Shown piece after piece: positions 8,267 through 16,028 of a DNA stretch of 63,545 nt. Source of the stretch: Oscillospiraceae bacterium. Lineage in GTDB: Bacteria; Bacillota; Clostridia; Oscillospirales; Ruminococcaceae. Made by a program: the position numbers and the translations under genes. Below the pieces are notes generated by a model. The model had not been told where the DNA came from. It ran no database searches and saw only the letters and a list, made by a program, of their open reading frames with translations. The stretch covers positions 1 to 63,545 of the forward strand of contig JAFUOZ010000038.1 of NCBI GenBank assembly GCA_017481565.1, written 5' to 3'. The stretch's first letter is position 1, and every line of letters begins with the position of its first letter.

Positions 8267-9118
8267 TCATTCCCTTGAGGTGATATATTCTATAACCGAT
8301 GCGGCATAATTTTCAATATCCATAAGTGCGCCAAGATGACCGCCGCTCTTTTCCTTAAGCACATATGGCTTTGTCATAACATTTATAAACTGCTGCTTGG
8401 TTTCCTGTGAAAAGGTCTCATCGTCTTCATTTATAACAAGCATTACTCTGTCGGAGAGAAATTCAAAATCCTTTTTGCTTATGTTCAGATGATTTCCGCA
8501 GTCGATAAGCATATCTATCATATGAAGCTCATATTCCTTGGTGAGCATATTGAGCATTACGTCTGCAAGAGCTTCAAACCGGTCCTTTTGTTCGGGAGGC
8601 AGCTTTTCTGTTTTCTTTCGTATAGCCTTAAGCATGAATTTTTTTGCGATACCGAATGGTACTATTTTTATCATACGGCGGCTTTTGCTCTGCCGTTTTT
8701 TCATGCCTTCAAAATATTCCTTTGAGCCGCCCGAATTCTGAACTGCGGCTGTATTTGAAAGAATAAGTCCTTCAACTATTTCAGGGTGTCGTTTGGTAAT
8801 GATCTGTGCTGCTGCTCCGCCTAAGGACTGTCCCACCAGCCATACCTTCAGGTCCAGCGATTTTATAAGCTCCGCTACAGCGTCCGCAAACTCTGCCATT
8901 GTGGGATAGCAGATAAGATAATCAAAGGTTATTACGGAAAAGTCCTTTGCGAAACGGTCAAAGTGCATAAAGAAAAGATCGGAAAGTCCGATGCCTCCCG
9001 TAAGAAGAACAAGGGTAGATGCAGCGTTTTCATTCCTGTGATAACGATAGACAAAATCCTTGCCTTTTATCTTTTTTGTCTGCTGAGGATATGCTTTGTA
9101 GAATTCTTCAAGGGTCAT
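8267..9118 (-). CDS. Alpha/beta hydrolase
   Basis: A 283-residue protein. The oxyanion segment LTGGIG near residue 40 and the nucleophile elbow GQSLGG (Ser near residue 97) mark the alpha/beta hydrolase fold; a final His near residue 262 (SGGHLG) completes the likely triad. The substrate is unknown. It lies 14 bp downstream of the TetR gene on the same strand, so the two probably form an autoregulated pair. Confidence 0.82.
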   Translation of the reverse strand: MTLEEFYKAYPQQTKKIKGKDFVYRYHRNENAASTLVLLTGGIGLSDLFFMHFDRFAKDFSVITFDYLICYPTMAEFADAVAELIKSLDLKVWLVGQSLGGAAAQIITKRHPEIVEGLILSNTAAVQNSGGSKEYFEGMKKRQSKSRRMIKIVPFGIAKKFMLKAIRKKTEKLPPEQKDRFEALADVMLNMLTKEYELHMIDMLIDCGNHLNISKKDFEFLSDRVMLVINEDDETFSQETKQQFINVMTKPYVLKEKSGGHLGALMDIENYAASVIEYITSRE

Positions 9119-9132
9119 AATAAAAAACTCCT

Positions 9133-9705
9133 TTACTTATCAAAAATATAATCAGTGATAGATTTTGCAATCACCGAAACAGTTTCATCATAGCTGTCTG
9201 CGAGAAGAAAATCCCTGTTTGCCGCTGCGGTAGCGGCGATATTCATAAGATTGATAACCACCTCCGCATTGATGTCCTTTCTGTCGGTACAGACGGAAAT
9301 AAGCTGTTTTGCAAGCTGAATACTGTTTTCGTCGGCTTCATTCTGCTTGTGGGGGAGTCTGCGGAAAATAATTTTCATTTCCTCAGGTGAGAAATAATCA
9401 TATACGGTTTTTGCTGTTGTGTAGCGTTCATAAAACAGCTTATATACATTTTCCTTTGTGGGTTCTTTCATAGTATTGATTATTGCAAGGCGGTTTTCAT
9501 CACGGATATTGATCATTATCTCATAGAAAAAAGCTTCCTTTGATGTAAAGAAATTATAGAAGGTACCCTTTGCGATCCCTGTTTCTGCGGCGATATCCGC
9601 AACGGAAATATTTTTATAGCTGCTTTTTTCAAGAGCCTTTCTCCCGTTTGCAAGCAATGTATCACGGATATTATCCCTGTCCGATTCCGAAAAGATTTTT
9701 GGCAT
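9133..9705 (-). CDS. TetR family transcriptional regulator
   Basis: A 190-residue protein with an N-terminal helix-turn-helix (IAAETGIAKGTFYNFFTSKEAFF, about residues 35-60) typical of TetR repressors, followed by a helical ligand-binding domain. It probably controls the adjacent hydrolase. A dyad at 9725-9753 directly upstream is a likely autoregulatory site. The start is preceded by GGAGGTCATT. Confidence 0.88.
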   Translation of the reverse strand: MPKIFSESDRDNIRDTLLANGRKALEKSSYKNISVADIAAETGIAKGTFYNFFTSKEAFFYEIMINIRDENRLAIINTMKEPTKENVYKLFYERYTTAKTVYDYFSPEEMKIIFRRLPHKQNEADENSIQLAKQLISVCTDRKDINAEVVINLMNIAATAAANRDFLLADSYDETVSVIAKSITDYIFDK

Positions 9706-9724
9706 AATGACCTCCTGTGAAACT

Positions 9725-9753
9725 TAATGACTAAATTTGTTTATATAGTCATT
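9725..9753. promoter_or_regulatory. Putative TetR operator
   Basis: The inverted repeat AATGACTA / TAGTCATT separated by 13 bp lies 20 bp upstream of the tetR start codon. The assignment to the adjacent TetR protein is inferred. Confidence 0.5.
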
Positions 9754-9766
9754 TTATCATAAAACA

Positions 9767-9790
9767 ATACGTTAGTCAATGCTAACGTAT
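9767..9790. promoter_or_regulatory. DtxR-type dyad, box 1 (GTTAG-N6-CTAAC)
   Basis: A palindrome with 9-bp arms, ATACGTTAG / CTAACGTAT around TCAATG. Its core is the same GTTAG-N6-CTAAC seen twice in front of the DtxR-like gene. It resembles the GTTAG/CTAAC half-sites bound by DtxR-family metalloregulators. Confidence 0.5.
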
Positions 9791-9872
9791 ACTGAAAATA
9801 TAACAGAAAAAAATCCTTTTGATGTTGAATATACACAAAAATCAAAACGAAAATCAATTTGGTCAGCATTTT

Positions 9873-9967
9873 TTAGGGAAGCGCTGATTAAGGGCGAAGC
9901 CATTGTTTCCGCCCATCGAAAATCCGTAACTGAGAGGAGTGTGAAACAATTTAATCAGCGGTTTCTT
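9873..9967. repeat. Repeat family I, copy R2 (degenerate ends)
   Basis: Same order of parts as R1 (GGC-GAA-GCC hairpin, ATTGTTTC / GAAACAAT arms, GAAAATCCGTAACT loop). The outermost ends have drifted (TTAGGGAA...TTTCTT) and the inner arms carry two mismatches. It lies 5 bp beyond the stop codon of the DtxR-like gene. Confidence 0.85.
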
Positions 9968-9972
9968 GGGTA

Positions 9973-10341
9973 TCATCTGTTCTGTTCAGCTATGCGAGCG
10001 ATCAAAGCCTGCCTGCTTTCGTCACTCAATGCACAGACTGCCGAGACCGCATCATTGTAGGCTGTTTCGGCTGATATATTGCAGTTATATCGGAAATGCT
10101 CATATAAATATCCGATAAGCTTATTATATAATTCAAGCTGTTCATGACCCTGTGCTGTCATTATGACTTTGTTGTTTTCGTCACGCTTTACATATCCTTT
10201 TTCGTCAAGCTTTACAACTGTCTTGTAAACGCTGACCTTTGATATTTTCATTCTATCGGCTATCGAAACAAGCTTTATTCCCACAGAACCGTCATAAAGC
10301 TCATTTATTGCCATAAGATATTTTAATTCTGAAACTGTCAT
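9973..10341 (-). CDS. DtxR/MntR-like metal-dependent regulator (short form)
   Basis: A 122-residue protein. The first 65 residues form the winged helix-turn-helix of the iron-dependent repressor family (IADRMKISKVSVYKTVVKLDEKGYV). The second domain is shorter than in DtxR or MntR, and no clear set of metal ligands is visible. It is divergent from the small membrane protein/P1B ATPase genes, and two dyads of the DtxR half-site type lie in the shared upstream region. Control of the ATPase operon in response to a transition metal is inferred. Confidence 0.68.
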   Translation of the reverse strand: MTVSELKYLMAINELYDGSVGIKLVSIADRMKISKVSVYKTVVKLDEKGYVKRDENNKVIMTAQGHEQLELYNKLIGYLYEHFRYNCNISAETAYNDAVSAVCALSDESRQALIARIAEQNR

Positions 10342-10358
10342 AATTACCTCTTTTTAAT

Positions 10359-10424
10359 GTTAGCTCTAGCTAACTTTTACGCAAAATAAAAATCCATCTG
10401 AAAAGTTAGTCAAAACTAACTTTT
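10359..10424. promoter_or_regulatory. DtxR-type dyads, boxes 2 and 3
   Basis: Box 2 (10359-10374) is GTTAGCTCTAGCTAAC, a perfect palindrome. Box 3 (10405-10420) is GTTAGTCAAAACTAAC, extended by AAAA and TTTT on its sides. They lie 18 and 64 bp upstream of the DtxR-like start codon. Confidence 0.6.
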
Positions 10425-10441
10425 CGTGATGAAAAAACGTG

Positions 10442-10488
10442 TTAAGGAAATGCTGATCATCGGTGCAGCTATCATTATCAGCAGCTTC
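10442..10488. repeat. Repeat family I, short degenerate copy
   Basis: TTAAGGAAATGCTGAT at one end and ATCAGCAGCTTC at the other resemble family I terminal arms. The interior has been replaced by about 20 bp. Confidence 0.45.
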
Positions 10489-10566
10489 ATAATAACACAA
10501 GTCAAGTATATCACATAATGGATACATCTGTCAAGAAAATTAACCACAGGCTAACCTGTTTTTTTA

Positions 10567-10596
10567 TTGACATGTCTGTATTATGGGGGTTATAAT
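10567..10596 (+). promoter_or_regulatory. Sigma-A promoter for the metal-ATPase operon
   Basis: TTGACA at 10567-10572, 18-bp spacer, TATAAT at 10591-10596. Confidence 0.65.
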
Positions 10597-10639
10597 ATAA
10601 ATAACGGTAATATGCCGAAAAATCAAAGGAGGTAATCTT

Positions 10640-10882
10640 ATGAACAAATTTTTTAAGAATGAAAAGCTCTGGTGTGCTGTTGCAGGTGCGGCAGGAGTTA
10701 TTATCGGTCAGAAGGTGCTTTTTTCCGAAAAAACAAGGGAGCTTGCAGTAACTGGTCTTGCAAAGGGTATGAAGCTTACTCATGATGTAAAGGCAGCTTT
10801 TCAGTGCATGAAGGACGAAGCAGAGGATCTTTGCTATGAAGCAAAGGAGCAGGCAGGTCTTTCAGAGGAAACAGAAGAATAA
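10640..10882 (+). CDS. DUF6110-like small membrane protein, likely partner of the P1B ATPase
   Basis: An 80-residue protein with one Gly/Ala-rich membrane segment (CAVAGAAGVIIGQKVLF, residues 12-28) and a charged helical tail with two Cys residues (FQC and DLCYE). The layout (short N-terminus, glycine-rich helix, Lys-rich then acidic amphipathic tail) is that of DUF6110 proteins, and it resembles the mycobacterial PacL/DUF1490 proteins encoded next to P1B ATPases. Its stop codon overlaps the ATPase start (TAATG), so the two are translationally coupled. A scaffold or metal-transfer role is inferred by analogy. A good GGAGG site precedes it. Confidence 0.65.
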   Translation: MNKFFKNEKLWCAVAGAAGVIIGQKVLFSEKTRELAVTGLAKGMKLTHDVKAAFQCMKDEAEDLCYEAKEQAGLSEETEE

Positions 10883-12972
10883 TGCGGTATAAGATCATAT
10901 TTGATAAGCCGGGCAGGCTCAGAGTACGTTTCGGAGGATATGCCTTTGATAGATCGTTGGAAGGCTGTATACGAAAGTTAGTCTCATCTAACATTTATGT
11001 CCGTTCCATTGAGGTACATTCGGCAAACGGCGGTCTGCTGATAATATATAAGAAGGAACACCGCAGTGATGTGATAAGCTTTGTTGACAGTCTGGATTTT
11101 CGCAGTCTTATCCCTGTGAAAGAGGAAAATGTGACCGAGGAGATCGACAGGGATTTTAAAAATGGTCTTGTAAGACTTGGTGTAAATCATCTTATAAGAA
11201 AGCTGATCGTACCTGCACCGATAAGACCGTTTTTGGTTATGTACAGAGCTGCAAAATACATTCTGAAGGGTATACGGTGTCTTGCGGAAGGAAAGCTGAC
11301 GGTTGAGGTACTTGATGCAGCTTCAATTACCGCCTGTCTTGCACAGCGTAATTTCAGTACTGCAAGGACAATAATGCTTCTGCTGTCCGTATCGTCGCTG
11401 CTGGAAGAATATACTCATGCAAGAACAAAAGCTGTACTTACATCAAGCCTTGCGGTAAAGGCAGACAAGGTATGGCTGGTAAGTGAAAATGAGGATATAC
11501 TTATTCCTGTAGGGGAGCTTGATACGGGAGACAGGATACGTGTAAGAACAGGCAGTGTTATCCCCGTTGACGGTGAGATAACAGAGGGCGAGGCTTATAT
11601 AAACGAAGCCTCTATGACGGGTGAGCCGCTTGCTGTGATGAAGTCCGTGAACGGAACTGTTTTTGCGGGAACGGTGATCGAAGAGGGCTCGGTAGTTATA
11701 AAAGTAAGAGCGGTAAGCTCAGAGACAAGGATACAGAAGATAATTGAGCTTATAGACAGCTCGGAAAATCTCAAGGCAGGTATTCAGAGCCGTGCGGAGC
11801 GGCTTGCAGACGGAATAGTGCCATTCAGCTTCTTAGGCTTCGGACTTACACTTCTGCTTACAAGGAATATCACAAAGGCTGTTTCGCTGCTCATGGTGGA
11901 TTATTCCTGTGCGATAAAGCTGTCAACTCCGATCTCTGTGATTTCGGCGATACGGGAAGCTGCTGACCGCAGTATCACGGTAAAGGGCGGAAAATATCTT
12001 GAAGCCTTTGCTGCAGCCGATACCATTGTTTTTGACAAGACGGGTACACTTACAAATGCTGAGCCTGTGCTTGATATGGTGATCCCTTTTGATAATCATA
12101 CAGAGGAAGAGGTGCTGAAAACAGCAGCCTGTATCGAGGAGCATTTCCCTCACAGTATGGCAAGGGCGATCGTAAAGGGGGCGGAGGAGCGAGGTGTTCT
12201 TCATGCGGAGGAGCACGCAGAGGTGCATTACATAGTTGCTCATGGAATCGCAACCACTCTTTACGGAAAGCGTGCAATAATCGGAAGCCGTCATTTTGTC
12301 TGTGAGGACGAGGGAGTTACTATCACTGATGAACAGCAGGCATATATAAACGAAAAAGCGGGAGCGTCCTCTGTGATATATCTTGCGGTGGGAGGCAGGC
12401 TAGCAGGCGTACTTTGTATAAATGATCCGCCCCGTAAGGAAGCTGCAGAAGCAGTAAGACTTATGAAGAAATGCGGTCTGGAAAATGTTGTGATGCTTAC
12501 GGGAGACAGCTGCTCCGCCGCGGAAATAATTGCAGAACAGCTTGGAATAACCGAATATCATGCACAGGTCCTTCCCGAAGAAAAGCACCGTTTTATCGAA
12601 CAGCTTAAGGCTGACGGACATGGTGTGATAATGGTAGGTGACGGTATTAACGATGCACCTGCGCTTGCGGCGGCTGATGTTTCCGCTGCAATGAGCGATT
12701 CTTCCGATATTGCAAGGGAGACTGCCGATATCACTCTGAGAGGAACGGGTCTTACAGAGCTTGCGGTCATGAGAAGGCTGAGCGAACAGCTTATGGAAAG
12801 AATAAATTCAAATTACCGTTTTATTGTAGGATTCAATACAGCCTTGCTGCTGCTTGGCTTCTGCGGTGTGATATCACCCTCATTGTCGGCACTTCTGCAT
12901 AACGGGTCAACTATGGCAATGTGTATGAAGAGCATGACGCCGCTTTTGAAATCGGAAGAGCATATAGGATAA
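10882..12972 (+). CDS. P1B-type heavy-metal ATPase (atypical YSC membrane motif)
   Basis: A 696-residue transporter. Residues 1-75 form a degenerate heavy-metal-associated-like domain (PGRLRVRFGG) lacking the CxxC metal site. Actuator motif TGEP is at 246-249, phosphorylation motif DKTGT at 385-389 and hinge GDGIND at 586-591. The membrane metal-binding motif usually reading CPC is YSC here (341-343, in YSCAIKLSTP), and the N-domain HP dipeptide reads HS (about 425). The CPC change argues against a standard Cu(I) or Zn/Cd pump and for a CtpC-like or unknown metal. It is coupled to the upstream small membrane protein and lies beside a DtxR-like regulator, which makes manganese or iron export plausible; this is inference. 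Confidence 0.88.
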   Translation: MRYKIIFDKPGRLRVRFGGYAFDRSLEGCIRKLVSSNIYVRSIEVHSANGGLLIIYKKEHRSDVISFVDSLDFRSLIPVKEENVTEEIDRDFKNGLVRLGVNHLIRKLIVPAPIRPFLVMYRAAKYILKGIRCLAEGKLTVEVLDAASITACLAQRNFSTARTIMLLLSVSSLLEEYTHARTKAVLTSSLAVKADKVWLVSENEDILIPVGELDTGDRIRVRTGSVIPVDGEITEGEAYINEASMTGEPLAVMKSVNGTVFAGTVIEEGSVVIKVRAVSSETRIQKIIELIDSSENLKAGIQSRAERLADGIVPFSFLGFGLTLLLTRNITKAVSLLMVDYSCAIKLSTPISVISAIREAADRSITVKGGKYLEAFAAADTIVFDKTGTLTNAEPVLDMVIPFDNHTEEEVLKTAACIEEHFPHSMARAIVKGAEERGVLHAEEHAEVHYIVAHGIATTLYGKRAIIGSRHFVCEDEGVTITDEQQAYINEKAGASSVIYLAVGGRLAGVLCINDPPRKEAAEAVRLMKKCGLENVVMLTGDSCSAAEIIAEQLGITEYHAQVLPEEKHRFIEQLKADGHGVIMVGDGINDAPALAAADVSAAMSDSSDIARETADITLRGTGLTELAVMRRLSEQLMERINSNYRFIVGFNTALLLLGFCGVISPSLSALLHNGSTMAMCMKSMTPLLKSEEHIG

Positions 12973-12975
12973 TAA

Positions 12976-13013
12976 AGCGTCGGACATCTGTATTTGAATG
13001 TCTGACGTTTTTA
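12976..13013 (+). terminator. Rho-independent terminator of the ATPase operon
   Basis: Stem GCGTCGGACAT / ATGTCTGACG with a 10-base loop and a following T-run. Confidence 0.8.
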
Positions 13014-13075
13014 TTGTTCTCAAAAAATGTTCTTGATTTAAAAAAATTGACACCGATTTGTAATCTGACAAGCTA

Positions 13076-13104
13076 TTGCCAAAATATTTATAATATAGTA
13101 TAAT
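13076..13104 (+). promoter_or_regulatory. Sigma-A promoter for asnB
   Basis: TTGCCA at 13076-13081, 17-bp spacer, TATAAT at 13099-13104. It lies 60 bp before the start codon. Confidence 0.6.
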
Positions 13105-13163
13105 AAAAAATTGGATAAGTATATATACTATATATAGAAAACAGAGAAAGGAAAGATACTGCT

Positions 13164-14996
13164 ATGTGCGGCTTTGTCGGCTTTACAAATACAAAAGACA
13201 ATTCAAATAAAATACTGGAAGAAATGATGGAGCGTATCAGACACCGCGGTCCCGATTCGGGCGGTCACTATATTGACAGCGATATCGCTTTAGGCTTCCG
13301 CAGACTGAGCATCATAGATATAACCGCTTCGGGAGATCAGCCTATCTATAACGAGGACGATACAAAGGTACTGCTTTTCAACGGAGAAATATACAACTAC
13401 CGTATATTAAGAGAGGATCTTATCGAAAAGGGACATATATTCAAGACCAATACCGACTCTGAGGTACTTCTTCACGGCTATGAGGAATACGGAGTTGACC
13501 TTCTGAAAAAGCTGAGAGGAATGTTCGGCTTCGTCATCTGGGATAAGGTAAAGAAGGAGCTTTTCGGTGCAAGGGATTTCTTCGGAATAAAGCCTATGTA
13601 TTTTGCCAAAATGGATCAGACTCTTATGTTCGGCTCGGAAATAAAGTCATTCCTTGCTCACCCCGATTTTAAAAAGGAGCTTAACGAAACAGCTCTTGAA
13701 AACTATCTTACCTTCCAGTATTCTCCCACTGAGGAGACCTTCTTCAAGGGTGTGTATAAGCTTCTGCCCGCTCATTATTTTATCTATAAGAATGATATAA
13801 TGACAGTAAAGCGTTACTGGGACGTACACTTCAAGGACGATAACCGTCCCGATATGGACGAATGGGTAGAAAAAATATCCGATACCTTCAAAAACTCAGT
13901 TGAGGCACATAAAATAGCCGATGTAGAGGTAGGCAGCTTCCTTTCAAGCGGTGTTGATTCAAGCTATGTTGCTTCCGTTGCAAATGTTGACAAGACCTTT
14001 ACGGTAGGCTTCGGTGAGGACGAAAAATATAACGAGATCGGCTGGGCAAAGGAATTTTCCAAATTCATAGGCAAGGAAAATATCAGTCATGTGATCACTC
14101 CCGAGGAATACTGGGAGCATATCCCCAAGATACAGTATCATCTTGATGAACCTCTTGCAGACCCTGCCTGCATAGCACTTTACTTTGTATGCCGTGAGGC
14201 TGCAAAATATGTAAAGGTAGTTCTTTCGGGCGAGGGCGCAGATGAAATTTTCGGCGGATATAACATATATAAGGAACCTCTCGGTTCATCGGCATATAAG
14301 TCTCTTCCCATGCCTATAAGAAGAGGTATAGGAAAAATAGCCGAACAGCTTCCGCAGAAAAGGGGAGTGAATTTCCTTGTCCGCAACGGAAAGGAGCTGG
14401 AGGAGCGTTTTATCGGAAATGCATATATGTTCACCGAAAAGGAGCGCAAGGCTCTGCTTAAGATAAAGACGGACGCACCTGCTCCCACCGAGATCACAAA
14501 GCCTTTCTATGATAAGGTGACCGATAAGGATCCTATCACAAAAATGCAGTATCTTGATCTGCATTTGTGGATGGCAGGAGATATACTTTTAAAGGCGGAT
14601 AAAATGTCAATGGCGAATTCTCTGGAGCTTAGAGTACCCTTCCTTGACAGAGAGGTAATGAAGCTTGCGGAAAGAATACCTGCCAAATACAGAGTAAGCA
14701 CAGAAAATACCAAGCTTGCAATGAGAAGAGCAGCGCTTAAGGCAGCTCCCGAAAAGACCGCAAACAAGAAAAAGCTTGGTTTCCCCGTTCCTATCAGAGT
14801 ATGGCTCAAGGAGGATAAGTATTATAACATCGTAAAGGATACCTTTACCTCCGATATAGGAAAGAAATTCTTCAACTCAGATAAGCTGGTAAGCCTTCTT
14901 GACGATCACCGTGCAGGAAAATACGACAACAGCCGCAAGATCTGGACAGTTTATGTATTCCTGGTATGGTACAAGGTTTATTTTGTAAATGAGTAA
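13164..14996 (+). CDS. asnB: Asparagine synthase (glutamine-hydrolysing)
   Basis: A 610-residue class II amidotransferase. Cys2 (MCGFVGF) is the glutaminase nucleophile once Met1 is removed, and RHRGPDSGG and NGEIYN follow in the N-terminal Ntn-hydrolase domain (about 1-210). The C-terminal synthetase domain has the pyrophosphate loop SSGVDSS (about 257-263) and SGEGADEIFGGY. It makes asparagine from aspartate, glutamine and ATP. It is a single-gene unit with its own promoter and terminator. Length and motifs are complete. Confidence 0.94.
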   Translation: MCGFVGFTNTKDNSNKILEEMMERIRHRGPDSGGHYIDSDIALGFRRLSIIDITASGDQPIYNEDDTKVLLFNGEIYNYRILREDLIEKGHIFKTNTDSEVLLHGYEEYGVDLLKKLRGMFGFVIWDKVKKELFGARDFFGIKPMYFAKMDQTLMFGSEIKSFLAHPDFKKELNETALENYLTFQYSPTEETFFKGVYKLLPAHYFIYKNDIMTVKRYWDVHFKDDNRPDMDEWVEKISDTFKNSVEAHKIADVEVGSFLSSGVDSSYVASVANVDKTFTVGFGEDEKYNEIGWAKEFSKFIGKENISHVITPEEYWEHIPKIQYHLDEPLADPACIALYFVCREAAKYVKVVLSGEGADEIFGGYNIYKEPLGSSAYKSLPMPIRRGIGKIAEQLPQKRGVNFLVRNGKELEERFIGNAYMFTEKERKALLKIKTDAPAPTEITKPFYDKVTDKDPITKMQYLDLHLWMAGDILLKADKMSMANSLELRVPFLDREVMKLAERIPAKYRVSTENTKLAMRRAALKAAPEKTANKKKLGFPVPIRVWLKEDKYYNIVKDTFTSDIGKKFFNSDKLVSLLDDHRAGKYDNSRKIWTVYVFLVWYKVYFVNE

Positions 14997-15017
14997 TAGC
15001 GTATAGAATATAACACA

Positions 15018-15056
15018 CGAAAAGCTGTCATCGTCTTGATGGGTGACAGCTTTTTG
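15018..15056 (+). terminator. Rho-independent terminator of asnB
   Basis: Stem AAAAGCTGTCA / TGACAGCTTTTT around an 11-base loop. Confidence 0.85.
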
Positions 15057-15082
15057 ATTTATTATAATATTTATCATTGGAA

Positions 15083-15179
15083 TATAGGAACCGCTGATTA
15101 AATCGTTTCAAGACCCATTCATTAAAGCATTTTCATGGGTCTGAAACGATGCTTACAGCATTAATCAGCGCTTCCTATA
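15083..15179. repeat. Repeat family I, copy R3 (97 bp)
   Basis: Inverse orientation to R1. The ends are TATAGGAA / TTCCTATA, a matched change in both arms. Inside, the inner arms are AGACCCAT / ATGGGTCT and the side hairpin reads TGCT-GTA-AGCA, so pairing is kept with different bases. Confidence 0.88.
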
Positions 15180-15212
15180 TCATATTGTTGTCACCATACA
15201 AATAAATGAGGG

Positions 15213-15241
15213 TTGACGCTCCTTTGCGTATATGGTATAAT
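15213..15241 (+). promoter_or_regulatory. Promoter of bioY, possible BirA site
   Basis: TTGACG at 15213-15218, 17-bp spacer, TATAAT at 15236-15241. The -35 lies inside GGTTGAC, and TTGTCACC is found 15 bp upstream of it. Together these resemble a BirA dyad with one base missing in the left half. The promoter is clear; the operator is tentative. Confidence 0.55.
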
Positions 15242-15269
15242 CATGTATAAAAGAAAAGGATGTGAATAA

Positions 15270-15803
15270 ATGAAAAGAAAACAGATCAGCGTAAAGGATA
15301 TGACATATACAGCACTGGGAGCGGCTGTTATTGCAGTATGCTCATGGATAACTATACCGTCGGCAGTGCCGTTTACAATGCAGACCTTCGGAATTTTTGC
15401 GGTATCGGGAATTTCAGGCGGTAAAAGAGGACTTTGCTCCGTTTTGGTATATATACTGCTGGGAGCGGTCGGACTTCCTGTATTTTCAGGCTTCAAAGGA
15501 GGGATAGGAGTTCTTTTCGGTGTGACGGGAGGATATATTACAGGCTTTATAGGGCTTGCGGCAGTTTATTATCTTATAACGGGAAATGGAGGTTCTTCAA
15601 CGATAAGACAGTATATAGGAATGTTATCAGGTCTGGCAGTATGCTATATTTTCGGAACGGTATGGTTTCTGATCTCAGGCGGAGGAGATATTCTATCTGC
15701 GCTTGCGGCATGTGTTTTTCCTTTTGTTGTACCTGATATATTAAAGCTTATGCTGTCAATGGCTGTTGTGAAAAGAACAGGCAGGGTTATACACAGCTGT
15801 TGA
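15270..15803 (+). CDS. bioY: Biotin transporter BioY (ECF substrate-binding subunit)
   Basis: A 177-residue membrane protein with about six helices. The order YTALGAAVIAVCSWITIP, SAVPFTMQTFGIFAVSG, GLCSVLVYILLGAVGLPVFSGFKGG and GVTGGYITGFIG matches BioY, the substrate-specific subunit of ECF biotin transporters. It would work with the shared EcfAA'T module, which is not in the window. It is alone behind its own promoter. Confidence 0.9.
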   Translation: MKRKQISVKDMTYTALGAAVIAVCSWITIPSAVPFTMQTFGIFAVSGISGGKRGLCSVLVYILLGAVGLPVFSGFKGGIGVLFGVTGGYITGFIGLAAVYYLITGNGGSSTIRQYIGMLSGLAVCYIFGTVWFLISGGGDILSALAACVFPFVVPDILKLMLSMAVVKRTGRVIHSC

Positions 15804-15897
15804 TATACATATTTTACCTTAAAAGAACAAAATGCTTAAATTATATGTTTTTTAAAAATAAAAATAATACAATTTTAACATATTTTGTCTTGATATA

Positions 15898-15926
15898 TTG
15901 TAAAATGAGACTTTTTGTGATATAAT
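15898..15926 (+). promoter_or_regulatory. Sigma-A promoter for the secreted beta-helix protein
   Basis: TTGTAA at 15898-15903, 17-bp spacer, TATAAT at 15921-15926, leaving a leader of about 100 nt that is AT-rich. Confidence 0.5.
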
Positions 15927-16028
15927 TAATTATATATAATGCGGATAATATTTGTTAAAAAATATCAGCTGTATTATTTGTTGATTTTGTTTCTTTTGTG
16001 AATGAATTTTTATATGGGAGGACGAAAA

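Noticed and set aside
9779..10060. Plus-strand 93-codon frame between tetR and the DtxR-like gene
   Set aside because: It begins within a palindromic box, crosses repeat R2 and overlaps the opposite-strand gene; no ribosome site.
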